64,000 bases of DNA from Alphaproteobacteria bacterium (GTDB lineage Bacteria > Pseudomonadota > Alphaproteobacteria > WRAU01 > Hepatincolaceae): NCBI GenBank assembly GCA_009780035.1, contig WRAU01000004.1, positions 1-64,000 of the forward strand. Direction: 5' to 3'. The notes under the pieces were generated by a model. The model saw only the letters and a list, made by a program, of their open reading frames with translations. It had not been told where the DNA came from and searched no databases. This document shows positions 6,798-18,200 of this stretch, one piece after another. The first letter of the stretch is position 1. Every line of letters starts with the position of its first letter. The position numbers were made by a program, and so were the translations under genes.

Positions 6798-9191
6798 ATG
6801 AAGTTTACACTTTCATGGTTAAAAGACCATTTAGATTTTGATAATTCTTTAGATGAAATTTTAGATACCTTAGTTAAAATGGGAGCTGAGGTTGAAGAAA
6901 CGGTTAACTATCAAGAAAAATATAAAGATTTTAGTATTGGTTATATTAAATCTGCAGAAAAGCACCCCAATGCTGATAAACTTCAGGTTTGCCGTGTAGA
7001 TACTAAAGATGGAGAGTTGCAGATTGTTTGCGGTGCATTCAATGCCAGAGCAGGAATTTATGTGGTATATGCGCCAAGCGGATCTTACATACCGGGGATT
7101 GATACCGTATTAAAATCTGCAAAAATTAGAGATGTAGAAAGCAACGGCATGATGCTGTCTGAACGGGAAATGGGATTATCGGACGATCATGATGGTATTA
7201 TAGAATTTGCCAATGGTATTATCGGTGATTCCTCAGCACATGCTTTAGGGTTGAACGATGTGGTAATTGATGTTTCCATAACTCCTAATCGCAGTGATTT
7301 GCTGGGAGTTAGAGGGATTGCTAAAGATTTAGCCAGTTTTGGAATTGGGAAATTAAAGCCGTTATCATTTGATAAAATTAATTGGGGAGAGCAATCACAA
7401 ATTAAATTTTCACTTGATGAAAATATTTCGCAAAAATTTTTGGCGACGAAAATTATGGGGGTTAAAACTGTGGAATCTCCTCAATGGTTAAAACAAAGAC
7501 TTCATTTAATAGGACAAGAAAGCCGCGGAGCTTTGGTAGATATTTCTAATTTTGTATGCTTTGACTTAAATCAGCCTCTGCACTGTTATGACTTAAATAA
7601 ATTGCAGGTTGATATTAATGCGGAGACAGAAATTAAAGTTGAGTTTTCTCAAGATGGTGTTAAGTATATGGCTCTTGATGAGAAAGAATATACATTAAGC
7701 AGCATTAGCCCTGTGGTTGCTATTAATGGTAAGATAGAAGCAATTGCTGGAATTAAAGGCTCGCTGACATCAGCAGTTGATGAAAAAACCAGCAATATTC
7801 TTTTGGAATGCGCGCATTTTGAAAGCAAGGTGGTTGCATTAGCTAAGCGGGAGCTGGGAATTAATACAGAGTCTTCTTATCGTTATGAAAGGGAAATAGA
7901 CAGGGAATCAATGAATGATGCTTTTAATTATGCCATTCATTTAATTACCGCAATCTGCGGTGGAGAGGTGGAAAATTTCACAGTTGCGGAATATCCATAT
8001 GAACCTAAAAAGCTGATTATTAGCTTAGAATATATTAATCAACTTGCAGGGATTAATTTCAGCGCGAGCGAAATCAATAATATTTTAGAAAAACTAAGAT
8101 TTAATATCTTAAAAAGCGGCGATGTTTTTGAGGTTGTTCCGCCTTCAAATCGCAATGATATTAATGATAAAAGCGTGGTAGCTGCTGAAATTATTAGACT
8201 CTACAGTGCCGATAATCTGCCTGCGTTGGATATTTATCGTAATTCTAAAAATATAGCAAAAGCCTTTGATTATAACTATGGAATGCAGATAAACGCTAAA
8301 AAAACTTTAGGAAAACTTGGTATGCAAGAAGTTGTATCCATGTCTTTTATTTCTTCTTACATGGCTGATTTATTTGGCATAAATACTAGTGAGCTTACTT
8401 TGCAGAATCCAATTTCCGAAGAGTTGTCAGTTATGCGGAAGTCTTTAATTCCAAGCCTATTGCTAATTGCCAATGAAAATATTAAGAGGGGTTTTGAAAA
8501 CTTAAGACTTTTTGAATCTGCTAATATTTATCAAGATTCTTCAACCCAAGAAACTGCAGCAAGCGGAATTTTAATAGGAAATTCATCAATTGCTAATTGG
8601 CAGCATTCCCGTAAACATTATGATGTTTGGAATACTAAGGAAATTCTTTTTGCGCTTTTGGACAGCTTAAAATTTAATCCTGAAAATATGAGTATAATTC
8701 AAAAAAACCTGCCAGCCTATTATCATCCATATAAAAGTGCGAGTATAAATATGGGTAAAAATATAATTGGTTATTTTGGTGAAATTCATCCTAAGGTTTT
8801 AGAAAGCATGAATATAAAAGTTCCAGCAATGGCATTTGAATTATTTCTTAACCGCCTGCCCGAACCTAAAAATAAAGGATTTGCCAAAGTTCCTTTAATT
8901 TTAAATGAAATTATGCCGGTAATTAGAGATTTTGCCTTTATTGTAGATAAAAACATAACTGCCGGCGAGATGATTCGCCTAGTAAAATCTGTTGATAAAA
9001 AAATTATTACCAATGTTGATGTTTTTGATGTTTATGAGGGCGGTAATATTGAAGATGGTAAAAAATCTATAGCAATTACCACAACCCTGCAAGCAGCTGA
9101 TAAAACTTTCGTGGAAGAAGAAATTGCAGGCTTATCTAATAAAATAATTGCTGTTTTAGAAAAATCTTTAAATGCAAAGTTGCGAGGATAA
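6798..9191 (+). CDS. pheT: Phenylalanine--tRNA ligase beta subunit
   Basis: The 797-residue partner of PheS. Domains in order: N-terminal B1 and tRNA-binding (EMAP-like) domain with AEKHPNADKLQVCRVD (about residues 50-75), the B3/B4 editing domain with ITPNRSDLLGVRGIAKDLA (about residue 160) and SSYRYEREID (about residue 357), the B5 domain with VVPPSNRNDINDKSVVAAEIIRLY (residues about 448-475), a catalytic-like domain, and the C-terminal ferredoxin-fold anticodon-binding domain beginning PVIRDFAFIVDK (about residue 710). Length and order are those of bacterial PheT. All Trp codons I checked in this gene are TGG, which matters for the code question in this genome. Confidence 0.96.
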   Translation: MKFTLSWLKDHLDFDNSLDEILDTLVKMGAEVEETVNYQEKYKDFSIGYIKSAEKHPNADKLQVCRVDTKDGELQIVCGAFNARAGIYVVYAPSGSYIPGIDTVLKSAKIRDVESNGMMLSEREMGLSDDHDGIIEFANGIIGDSSAHALGLNDVVIDVSITPNRSDLLGVRGIAKDLASFGIGKLKPLSFDKINWGEQSQIKFSLDENISQKFLATKIMGVKTVESPQWLKQRLHLIGQESRGALVDISNFVCFDLNQPLHCYDLNKLQVDINAETEIKVEFSQDGVKYMALDEKEYTLSSISPVVAINGKIEAIAGIKGSLTSAVDEKTSNILLECAHFESKVVALAKRELGINTESSYRYEREIDRESMNDAFNYAIHLITAICGGEVENFTVAEYPYEPKKLIISLEYINQLAGINFSASEINNILEKLRFNILKSGDVFEVVPPSNRNDINDKSVVAAEIIRLYSADNLPALDIYRNSKNIAKAFDYNYGMQINAKKTLGKLGMQEVVSMSFISSYMADLFGINTSELTLQNPISEELSVMRKSLIPSLLLIANENIKRGFENLRLFESANIYQDSSTQETAASGILIGNSSIANWQHSRKHYDVWNTKEILFALLDSLKFNPENMSIIQKNLPAYYHPYKSASINMGKNIIGYFGEIHPKVLESMNIKVPAMAFELFLNRLPEPKNKGFAKVPLILNEIMPVIRDFAFIVDKNITAGEMIRLVKSVDKKIITNVDVFDVYEGGNIEDGKKSIAITTTLQAADKTFVEEEIAGLSNKIIAVLEKSLNAKLRG

Positions 9192-9207
9192 CAAATAAAA
9201 GGTGTGG

Positions 9208-9903
9208 TTATAAATTATCTAAATAATCAAAAACCGATTGCATAATATTAGTAGTATTCTCGCTCATTTTGGCAATTTCTTCTTTAAAAGATTTTCCAGC
9301 TTCACTGTCTGCCATATCGGATATTTTTTTAACTAATAAAAAATCTTTACTATATGTGTTGCAAACTTGGGCGAAAGCAGCAGCTTCCATTTCTATAGCC
9401 ATTGTATTGGGATAAATATTTTTTATGAAATTTACTTTCTCACGGTCTGCCACAAAGCTATCGCCGGTAATAACAAAGCCGTCTAAAACTTCATGCTGTT
9501 TTTTAATATGCAATAGCATATCTGTAAATTTTATAGAATTATTCTGTGAGGTAAAAAATTCTATTTGCTGAGGCATTTGTCCAAGTTTATAGCCAAAAGC
9601 TGTGGCGTCAACATCATGATACCCTGTTGATTGTGATAGAATTATGGAGCCCACATTGGCAGAATTAACACCACCGGCTGAGCCTAAATTAATTAAAAAA
9701 TCTGGATTATGCCGATTAATTAAATGGGTAGTAGCACTTGCCGCTGCCGCTTTCCCGATTTTAGAGATAATCGCGAAAATTTCTAAATTTTTATATTTGG
9801 ATAAATATATTTTGTAAAAATCATCATTTATTAATTTTTGCAATGCTAAGGTAGAAACGGCCTTGAATTCCTCTTCCATTGCTAAAACTATGCCTACTTT
9901 CAT
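9208..9903 (-). CDS. mtnN: 5'-methylthioadenosine/S-adenosylhomocysteine nucleosidase
   Basis: A cytosolic phosphorylase/nucleosidase-family enzyme that cleaves adenine from methylthioadenosine and S-adenosylhomocysteine in the methionine salvage and activated-methyl cycle. Visible family features are the start MKVGIVLAMEEEF, the LINLGSAGG loop, the VITGDSFVAD segment, the substrate-binding MAIEMEAAAFAQVC and the catalytic-Asp region LVKKISDMADSEA. I place the start at ATG 9903 because GGAGA sits seven bases upstream. A frame extension to 9936 would add 11 unconserved residues. Length (231 residues) is typical. It is convergent with pheT, with 16 bases between the stops. Confidence 0.92.
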   Translation of the reverse strand: MKVGIVLAMEEEFKAVSTLALQKLINDDFYKIYLSKYKNLEIFAIISKIGKAAAASATTHLINRHNPDFLINLGSAGGVNSANVGSIILSQSTGYHDVDATAFGYKLGQMPQQIEFFTSQNNSIKFTDMLLHIKKQHEVLDGFVITGDSFVADREKVNFIKNIYPNTMAIEMEAAAFAQVCNTYSKDFLLVKKISDMADSEAGKSFKEEIAKMSENTTNIMQSVFDYLDNL

Positions 9904-9955
9904 TATAATCTCCAAATTTAATAATATATTCACCATTATATGCTAAATAAAAGAT

Positions 9956-11074
9956 ATGAGAAACATATTTTTTATTATAATTACGGGTGTATATTTGATG
10001 AATTCTCTATATGCAACCCCGAAATATCAAGTGATTGGTTATCTGCCTTCTTGGGTTAATTGGGAAATGGCAGATATTGATACCGCTAAACTTACTACGC
10101 TTAAATATTCTTTTTTAGAAATTAAAGAAGGCAGAGTGGTATTTGGAAAAAATTCTGCAAAATATACTTTTTTAGAGAATATCCAAAAAGTGCAGGAATT
10201 GCGGCAGAAGAATCCGAATCTGCAATTGATGGTTTCCATAGGTGGCTGGGGTGTTGATGGTTTTTCACAAGCAGCTGCGGCAAAGCAGTCCCGTGAAATT
10301 TTTGCTAAAAGTGCAGCAGATTTTTTAGAAAAATATAATTTTGACGGCGTGGATATTGATTGGGAATTTCCGCTGAGCGGAGCTGGCGGTGTGATAGAAT
10401 CTAATCCTGCTGACCGTGAAAATTTTGTTTTATTAATTGAGGAAATTCGCAATCAGTTGAATATCCTAGAGCAAAAGCATGGCAAGTATTACACAATTTC
10501 TGTAGCAGTAGGGGTCGGAGCAGGTTCTTTAAAGGGGGTTGATTTTAAATCTATGGAACTTAATGTAGATTACTTCGGTGTAATGTCTTATAATTTAACA
10601 GGAACTTTTTCCGAAAAAACAGGCTCGCATGTAGCGCTTTTTAAAGATAACAATAATTGGTCAATTGATGATGGTTTAAATTACATTCTTGCAAGCAATA
10701 TAAATCCTAATATGCTGATTTTAGGAATTGCTTTCTATGGGCGTCCGCTTGGGGAAGTGCAAGGTAATACTAAAACGGGATTGTATCAAGAGTTTAAAGG
10801 GAATGCCGGTAAAAATTCTGCCGCTTATAAATATATTAAAGAAAATTATTTAAAAAATTCCAATTTTAAAGTATTTTTTGATAAAAAAACAAAAGCCACT
10901 TATGCTTATAATGCTAAAGATAGAATTTTTGTTTCCTATCACGATCCTAAAAGTATTAAGGAATTACTAAAATATATGAGAACAAAACATCTAGGCGGTG
11001 TTTTAATTTGGGAGCTTACCCAAGATGATGATAATAAAACATTGCTAAATACTATAGATAAATATATTAATTAA
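9956..11074 (+). CDS. Secreted glycoside hydrolase family 18 (chitinase-like)
   Basis: A 372-residue protein with an N-terminal signal peptide (hydrophobic core IFFIIITGVYLMNSLYA, residues about 4-20) followed by a single GH18 barrel. The catalytic DxxDxDxE motif is intact as DGVDIDWE (residues about 129-136), and the SIGGWGVDGFS strand (about residue 95) and MSYNLTG, AFYGRP and GGVLIWELTQDD segments are the other conserved barrel positions. It should hydrolyse beta-1,4-GlcNAc polymers (chitin or chitooligosaccharides) outside the cytoplasm. No carbohydrate-binding module is attached. Action on peptidoglycan-like glycans or host glycoprotein is an alternative within this family. Confidence 0.9.
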   Translation: MRNIFFIIITGVYLMNSLYATPKYQVIGYLPSWVNWEMADIDTAKLTTLKYSFLEIKEGRVVFGKNSAKYTFLENIQKVQELRQKNPNLQLMVSIGGWGVDGFSQAAAAKQSREIFAKSAADFLEKYNFDGVDIDWEFPLSGAGGVIESNPADRENFVLLIEEIRNQLNILEQKHGKYYTISVAVGVGAGSLKGVDFKSMELNVDYFGVMSYNLTGTFSEKTGSHVALFKDNNNWSIDDGLNYILASNINPNMLILGIAFYGRPLGEVQGNTKTGLYQEFKGNAGKNSAAYKYIKENYLKNSNFKVFFDKKTKATYAYNAKDRIFVSYHDPKSIKELLKYMRTKHLGGVLIWELTQDDDNKTLLNTIDKYIN

Positions 11075-11103
11075 GGAAATTTTTAAAATAACAGGAGATT
11101 ATC

Positions 11104-11394
11104 ATGAAAATACTAGCCGTATGTGAGAAAAAAGAAGATGGCATGCTATTAGTTCATCATATTAAATCTGCAATTAAAGATTTGGGGTTTATTAATATGG
11201 AGGTTGATGCGGCAGATTCTATCCCTAATGATGGCAGAATCGCAAATATCTTTGTTATGAACCGCAGCCTAGCCAGCAAATGCAGCTTGCCGAATATTAT
11301 GATTGTTGAAGATGCTATGGATTTTGCGGATATTAAAGAAAAACTTAAAAAATTATTTATTATCTATGGTTTTTTGGATATTGAAAATTACTAA
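11104..11394 (+). CDS. Small hypothetical protein (96 residues)
   Basis: A 96-residue soluble protein preceded by a good AGGAG Shine-Dalgarno sequence, 29 bases after the chitinase gene and probably in one transcript with it. I do not recognise the family. It starts with a strand MKILAVCE, followed by an amphipathic helix and alternating strands (IANIFVMNRSL, PNIMIVEDAM), which suggests a small alpha/beta Rossmann-like domain. There is a faint similarity in layout to PTS fructose-type IIB domains, but the phosphoryl-carrying Cys is not in the expected position, so I do not assign it. The 3' end overlaps the convergent NarI-like gene by 42 bases. Confidence 0.65.
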   Translation: MKILAVCEKKEDGMLLVHHIKSAIKDLGFINMEVDAADSIPNDGRIANIFVMNRSLASKCSLPNIMIVEDAMDFADIKEKLKKLFIIYGFLDIENY

Positions 11395-12012
11395 GCAGAT
11401 TTTCTTAATTTTATATACAATTATATTAATTAATTTGGTGAAGGGTAAAACTGCTAATAGGGAATATCCCAATAATAAATGCGATAAAGTAAGCCATTTT
11501 AAATTTTCTAAGTATTTTGATGGATTCTCTTTAAAGCTGAATAAGGCAGTAAAATATTTAGAAAAACTTAGGTTCTTAAGTGCCTTATCTTCCAACGAAA
11601 CACTTGCGCCAATAGCAGCGAATCCTAAAAAAATATGCAGAATAATTATAAAAGATACTAATTTTTCTGCTAAGCCTCCCTTAAAAGACAGCTGATTCTT
11701 AAAGTATTTTCTACCAACAACAATTACTAAACAGGTTAAAAATATGGTAATAACCAGCCCGCTTATCATATTGGCTTTGTTTTGCAAATTGCCGGATATG
11801 CCTGCTAATAAAAAAATTTCTCTTGCTGCAAAATAAACAGCAAAATGCAAAAACACTAAGGTGATAATACCTATATTAATATATTTAGCAATATTGTTGT
11901 CTAATGGGCGCTGAGCATAAATAACGGAAGCGGTAACTTTATAAATGCTGCCAAATAAAAATATCAAAATACAGAAATAAGCATAGAATTCAAAAAGCAG
12001 TTTAAATAACAT
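11353..12012 (-). CDS. NarI-like membrane cytochrome b protein (orphan)
   Basis: A 219-residue integral membrane protein with five to six hydrophobic helices. It resembles the respiratory nitrate reductase gamma subunit (NarI/DsrM-type) family, which binds two b hemes and takes electrons from quinol. Support comes from helix histidines in VFLHFAVYFAA, IIILHIFLGF and LSHLLLGYSLL, and from the C-terminal HLLLGYSLLAVLPFTKLI, which parallels the HL..G....FPFTRLVH end of NarI. No catalytic subunits (NarGHJ or heterodisulfide-reductase-like) lie nearby, so its electron acceptor is unknown. The call is to family level only; another diheme cytochrome b family is possible. Confidence 0.6.
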   Translation of the reverse strand: MLFKLLFEFYAYFCILIFLFGSIYKVTASVIYAQRPLDNNIAKYINIGIITLVFLHFAVYFAAREIFLLAGISGNLQNKANMISGLVITIFLTCLVIVVGRKYFKNQLSFKGGLAEKLVSFIIILHIFLGFAAIGASVSLEDKALKNLSFSKYFTALFSFKENPSKYLENLKWLTLSHLLLGYSLLAVLPFTKLINIIVYKIKKICLVIFNIQKTIDNK

Positions 12013-12247
12013 TAAAAAATCCGTTTATATACCTTATTAAAATAGTGGGATATTGTTGTAAATGCAAGTGGATTCGCAAAAATGTTTAAAATATCAGCAA
12101 TATACAGGCGAAAGAAGAGTAAAAGCAATTTTATTGCTTATTTTTGCAATAACAAACAACAAATGAGTCTTCATATTTGTATTTTAAAAATAATTGATAT
12201 ATACCTACTTTATAAGATTAAATAGATTCAATTAAGGGATTTTGGTT

Positions 12248-15200
12248 ATGGATGAGGAAAAAGTTGTAAGCTATGCAGGAAATAAGGTATCTTTGTTTGC
12301 TCCTGCACAAGGTGGAAGAAGGGATATAGCTTATGTCCGCCCTGGTGATGAAGTAGCTTTAAATTTTGATATTAACGACGCTAAAGCGCTTAAAGTTGAA
12401 ATAATCAAGGGCGATATTCATATTGTTTTTGCCAACGGTTCTACTTTAACCTTAATTTCAATGGCGGCAATTGGCTTCGGCGATGATGCTCCAAAATTAG
12501 TTACTATAGACGGCAGAACTTTATCCTTAGAAGAATTCCTTAGCGTAACTTCCGTTTTAAATTATAATGAAGCCCTTTTAATTCTAGCCAACGAAACTCA
12601 AGTAGAATATTCTCCTAATGAACCTAAACTAATTCAAGTGGCATCAGACCAAGATGCAGATAACACCGCAGGTATGCCAATAAGCGGACAAGGAAACTCA
12701 GATGTTTTAACAAAAGGCGTTCCTTCTGATGTAATTGATAGTGCAGGAACTGTAGAAACTCAAGGCGTATCAACAGGACGCGGCAGTTTCGTTTCTACAA
12801 TTTGGACAAGCAACTACCCATACACATTAGATAAATCTAACTATATGCCTGGTGATACCACTCCTAAGAATCTGCCAAATTTAGATGTTACTGTTTTATA
12901 TGGTTCACAGCTATCGAATATTGGTCAGCAGCAAGTTGACGGTCAGAACTACCTAACTTTTCAATTCCAAAACGGCTTTAACTATACTGATGATAAATTT
13001 TCACAGCTATATGCTAATACTGTGCGTCAAGGAGGGTCGTCTCAAGATGTTTTTGTGAATAACTCCACTCCTGAGATGTCTTATATATTTAATATGAACT
13101 ATACCCGTGGAACCTTTCCAAGCTATATTGAAATTTTGGTTCCTAAAAGATTAGAGGGTGTTATAGACTTAAACCCTGGTGCGGGGTTAGTTTTTAGCAA
13201 TATATCATCTACCGATGAAGGCACAGTTTATGCTATATCTGATATTAATCCTTTAGGGGCTATGCAGTTTATTTTATCTTTTGCCGCCAACACCGAGATA
13301 TATAATTTTGATTTAAGTTATTCTATTAAATATTTAGATCCAAGCACAGGGCAGTTTTTAACGGCTACAGCTACAAATCCAATATCTTTATACCCAGTTT
13401 CTCAAGAATCGCATTTAGATAAATCTAATGGTTTTGTGTTATCTACAGTGCCGAATCCAGTAGATGCTGAAACTGGTTCTGGTAATGATATTATTGTCGG
13501 CGGCGGCGGTAATAACCGTATTGTTTCAGGCGGAGGTAATGATAGAATTTTTACCTATGGCGGTGATGATTATGTTGATGTCGGCAGCGGTGATAATCAG
13601 GTTTGGGGTTCTCAAGGCAGTGATTTAATTAAATCTGACGGCACTGGTCATAATGAGCTTTATTACGATAATCGTGTTCCTCCAAAAATTGGCGCTAATG
13701 AATCAGATTTAGCTCCTTTTGCTAATACAAATACTGCTTCAGCTGGAATATTTACTTATTATGGGTTTGATTCTGATGCTCTTAGAGGATTTGCCGGCAG
13801 TGATTTCAAGAATTTTTCACAAATTAATGATTATGATATTCTTATTAAAAAATCACAAGGTATAGATCTTATAAAAGGATTTCAAGATATTTATCTATCG
13901 CAGTTTAATGATACTTTAATAGTTTCTGATAGTGTTGACTTAGGAAATTTAAGAATTCATGGCGGTGAACTGCCGAAAGACAGCAGCGGTAATTATATTA
14001 GAAAAGATACCGATACTGTAGTTATTGATGACGGTTTTGTTGGAGCTGAAGTTAGAATCGGCAATACCATTAGCACAATTAATAGTACTAATGGTGTAAT
14101 TGTATCTTTTGATGGCTTTGAAGTAGTTAGAGGCTCTAAAAACGATGAAAGATTCTACGGCAATGTTATATCGGGCTTTGCTGATACAGATATAGCTATT
14201 ACTTTAGACGGTATGGGCGGCAACAATGTTCTTGACTATTCAACTTTAAGCAGCGGCTATATTGTTTTTGATGCTAATATTGGCAGAGTTGATTTAAAAG
14301 ATGGCTCTGGGGCAGGATTAGGTTCTAACGCCATTAGAAATTTCAGCGAAATAGCAGCAAGCAGCGGCGATGATATTTTCTATGGTTCTTTCACTAATAA
14401 TTATATTTATAGCGATTTAGGCGGAGGAGATATTGTATCTTATGAAAAATCTAATGCGGCGGTTACTATTGTTTTAGATGGTTCTAGCGGAAGTTTCTTT
14501 GTTTATAAAACTACTAAATTTTTTACTGAAGCTGAACTTTTAGCAAATAATGTTTTTCATGATGAACTAAAGGGTTCTTTTAATATTGATAATTTAGCAC
14601 TATCTGCCCGTGATGATATTATTATTGTTACCGATGAAAATGGCAGCTATAATTTTAACGCTGGCGGCGGCAGAGATACACTAAGCTATCTTGATTTAAC
14701 TAATGGTGTTAATGTTACTTTTGATAATTCTGGTTTTGGTAAAGTTACTAAAACTGGCGGCAGCGGTGTTGATACTTTTAGTATAATGACACAAACAGCT
14801 AGCGGGCAGGACACTGTTAATATTTATCGTATTATTGGAACAGCAGGCGATGATTATTTCACAATGGATGATGCTGGCTGGGTGGATGCTAGCAATCAAG
14901 GCAACAAAGCTGGATTTTCTTTAGATGGCGGCGGCGGTTCAAATACCTTATCTTATGCTAATGTCAATAAATATATCGATGTTAATGGCAGCCCAAATGG
15001 TGTAACCTTTAATTTTAACGGCATTAACTCTTCAGTTATGAGAGCGGCAAGCAGCACTGTTGATTTTTTTAAAAACTTTCAAACTTTTATTGGTTCAGAT
15101 TTTAACGATACCTTTATTTTCTCTTCAGGCACTAAGATGAGTGATTTGCAAGGTTTAACTATATACGGCGGCGGCGGCACCGATATTGTAAATTTTACTT

Positions 15201-18200
15201 CATTAGATACTGCGGTAGTGAACCACATTGAAGTAAGTTTCAATGGCAATGAAATGAATGTTGGCTTTTTTGATACTACTAGAGCATTAGTTAGCACTTC
15301 TATTTTTTATGAAATTGAAGGAGTGGTAGGAACAAAAGGTGATGATTATTTCGATGCCACAGGCACTAGCGGTATGAGCATATATTTTAATGGTGTTGAA
15401 GGGAATGATACTGCTGATTATTCTAATATAAGCGATGATGTAGTATTTCATCTAAGTGATAGATCTTTTGGCAATGTTCTAAAAGGAAGCGTTCAAGATA
15501 CCTTATTAAATGTTCAGCATATTCTTGGCGGCAGCGGCACTAATTATTATTTCTTAGATTCTTCATTTGCCTATACTATAGATGGAACTGCGGGTCAAGA
15601 TACTGTAAGCTATTCTACTTCTATAACTTGGTCTGTTGCTAAAAATACTGTTACTAAAGGTTCTGGCACTAATATATTGGTTGATAATTTAATCAATGTT
15701 GAGGGAGTTAAAGGGTCTCAAAGCGATGATCGTTTTGAAGTTGATTTTGATGTTAGCAATTATGTTACAGCTCCGCTTGCGGATTATTATTTTTATGGCA
15801 ACGATATTAATCCAGATGGTCCTGGCACTCCTAATGTTAATCCAAAATCAGATACCGACTGGGTTGTTCTTTCTTCTTTTACATCAAATTTATCTATTAT
15901 CTTAGATAGCTCCGCTGCAGGTTCTTATAATACTTATGATCCAACAACAAGTTTAATACAGACTGAAGGTGATGTTGTTATTTCAAATTTAGCCTTAAGT
16001 TCAGGATCTACAAATTTACATTTAATACACATGGAAGCCTTGCTGTTAGGCAGCGGTGATGATACTGTTGATATAATTGGTTCTTATGGGGCAGCTGTAG
16101 GCAGAACTAGATGGACGATTGATGGCGGAACAGGATATAATACAGTTTCGTATGCAAATGATGCTAATCTTAGCAATAGTAATGGTAATATTATGACTGT
16201 TAGCTTAAACGCTAGCGGTGCTATGGTTGAAAAAAACTACGAAAGCGGCAGCGATACTCGTAAAGCTACTGATAATTTAACCAATGTTCAGGAAATAGTT
16301 TTATCGCAGTTTGATGATGTGGTAACTATCAGCAGCGGTTGGGAAACTTCAAAAATTAAAGATATTTACGGCGGCGGCGGCAATGATACTATTAACTTTG
16401 CAAACATCAACAACGATCTTAAGGTTACTGTTGAAAACACGGGTAAATTCGGTGTTATAATTGATGGATCTTTTGGAGTATTGCCAACATTTTATGATTT
16501 TAACAATATCCGTCTTTCTAGCGGGGAATCTAAAGTTATATTTGAAGATGGCAGCAATTTCAGCGGATTGGCTATTACCGCCAGCACTTCTGTGACTGCT
16601 CTAGGTATTTTAGATTTCCAAGCACTTAGTGCGTCTTTAACTGTAACCTTAGGCGAGCTTGCTACAGATATGGATACTATTGTAGGAGGTTCAAATAACT
16701 TCAGCGTTTATCTTATATCTTATAAGTCTTATGATGGTTTTACCATGATTTTTGCCAATAATAACAATACAGTTATTGGCAGCCTTAATAAAAACATAAA
16801 CTTTACAGGAACAGGCAGCGGCAATACTTTAGATTACAGAAATACAAACGGCGATGGAGTAGTAATTCAGCTGGGTGATTTTTATTTGAATAATCAGACT
16901 GTTCCTACTAACAATGGCGGCAGGGTTACTAAAAATAATTCTGATAATATTTTCGATACTTTCGATGATAGCTTTAGTATAATCTACGGCACAACTAGAG
17001 ATGATACAGTGCTGATTGCTAATCTTAATCAATCTACTGGTTCTTCTAAAACTATAGAGCTTGGCGGTCAGGCTGGAGACAGAGTTCTTGTAGATCTTAA
17101 AGATCTTGTAAGCGGCAATGTTATTTCTGTTGGAGCAAATTTAGATATTATCAGCGGAGATGTTACATCTTCTAGCCTTTCAGGCAGCGCAACTATTAAA
17201 GGATATGGCGGGGTTAATAGAGTTGATTTCGGCGCTTCTGACAATACCATTACATTCTCTTCTGCTTTTAGCAGTGCAGGCAATTTAGATTATGCTAATT
17301 ATAATGCTACAGATGGTTTTAAAAACACTTTAGATTTCTCTGCGGTAAATCAAGTTATTTTTGACGCTGCTAAACAGCAGGTTTCTAAAAACTCACTAAA
17401 CACTGACTACGGAAACTTAACCTATGTGCAAGGAAGAGATAACACTGGGGCTATGGCTGATGTAATTTTTAAAAATTTCTACAGCATTTTAGCGGCGTCT
17501 GCTGATACTTTATTCTATGGTCAGGGCAGAAATAACTATAGTATTACTGGAGCTGCCGGCAGCAATATTATTATGGATTATTCACAGTCAGCAGCTACTA
17601 TCAATATTATGCTATTAGATAGACAAATTAACAAAGCCGGAGCTTTTTTTGATACATTTACTAATGTTTCTGTAATTAACGGCACAGATTATGGTGATAC
17701 TGTAACCATTAATAAAACAAACATCTCGCCAGACCTAAACAATATTACTATTGATGGCGGCGCAGGCAACGACAGGGTTGTTTTTGCTTTTACAGACAGC
17801 ACTGCTATTGTAGCGAATTTCTCTGATTCAGGAACTTCGTTTAGCTTTGGATCGTCTCAATCAATTAATATTAATTTTATGAACTTTGAAATTTTCCAAT
17901 TTACTCCAAATGACGACCAAGTTACTATTGAAAGCGATGCAACTGGCGGTTATTCTTTAATTGGCGGCGGCGGCAATGATACCGTTATATATACAGGCGG
18001 TGCTTCTGGCAATGTAGATATAGAATTTGATGCTGCTACTGGTCGGGTATCAAGAAATGGTGTAAATCAGCTTGATGCTATAACTTCATTTAGCACTATA
18101 GAATACACAGGAAACGGCACTGCCACTTTTAAAGGAAGTGAAGGCAGAGACATGACCTACAAAGGAGGTGCAGGCAATTCAAATTCTGGAAATGCAGTGC

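Noticed and set aside
11104-11394. PTS IIB component
   Set aside because: Only the length and the first strand fit; the phosphorylated Cys loop is not conserved.
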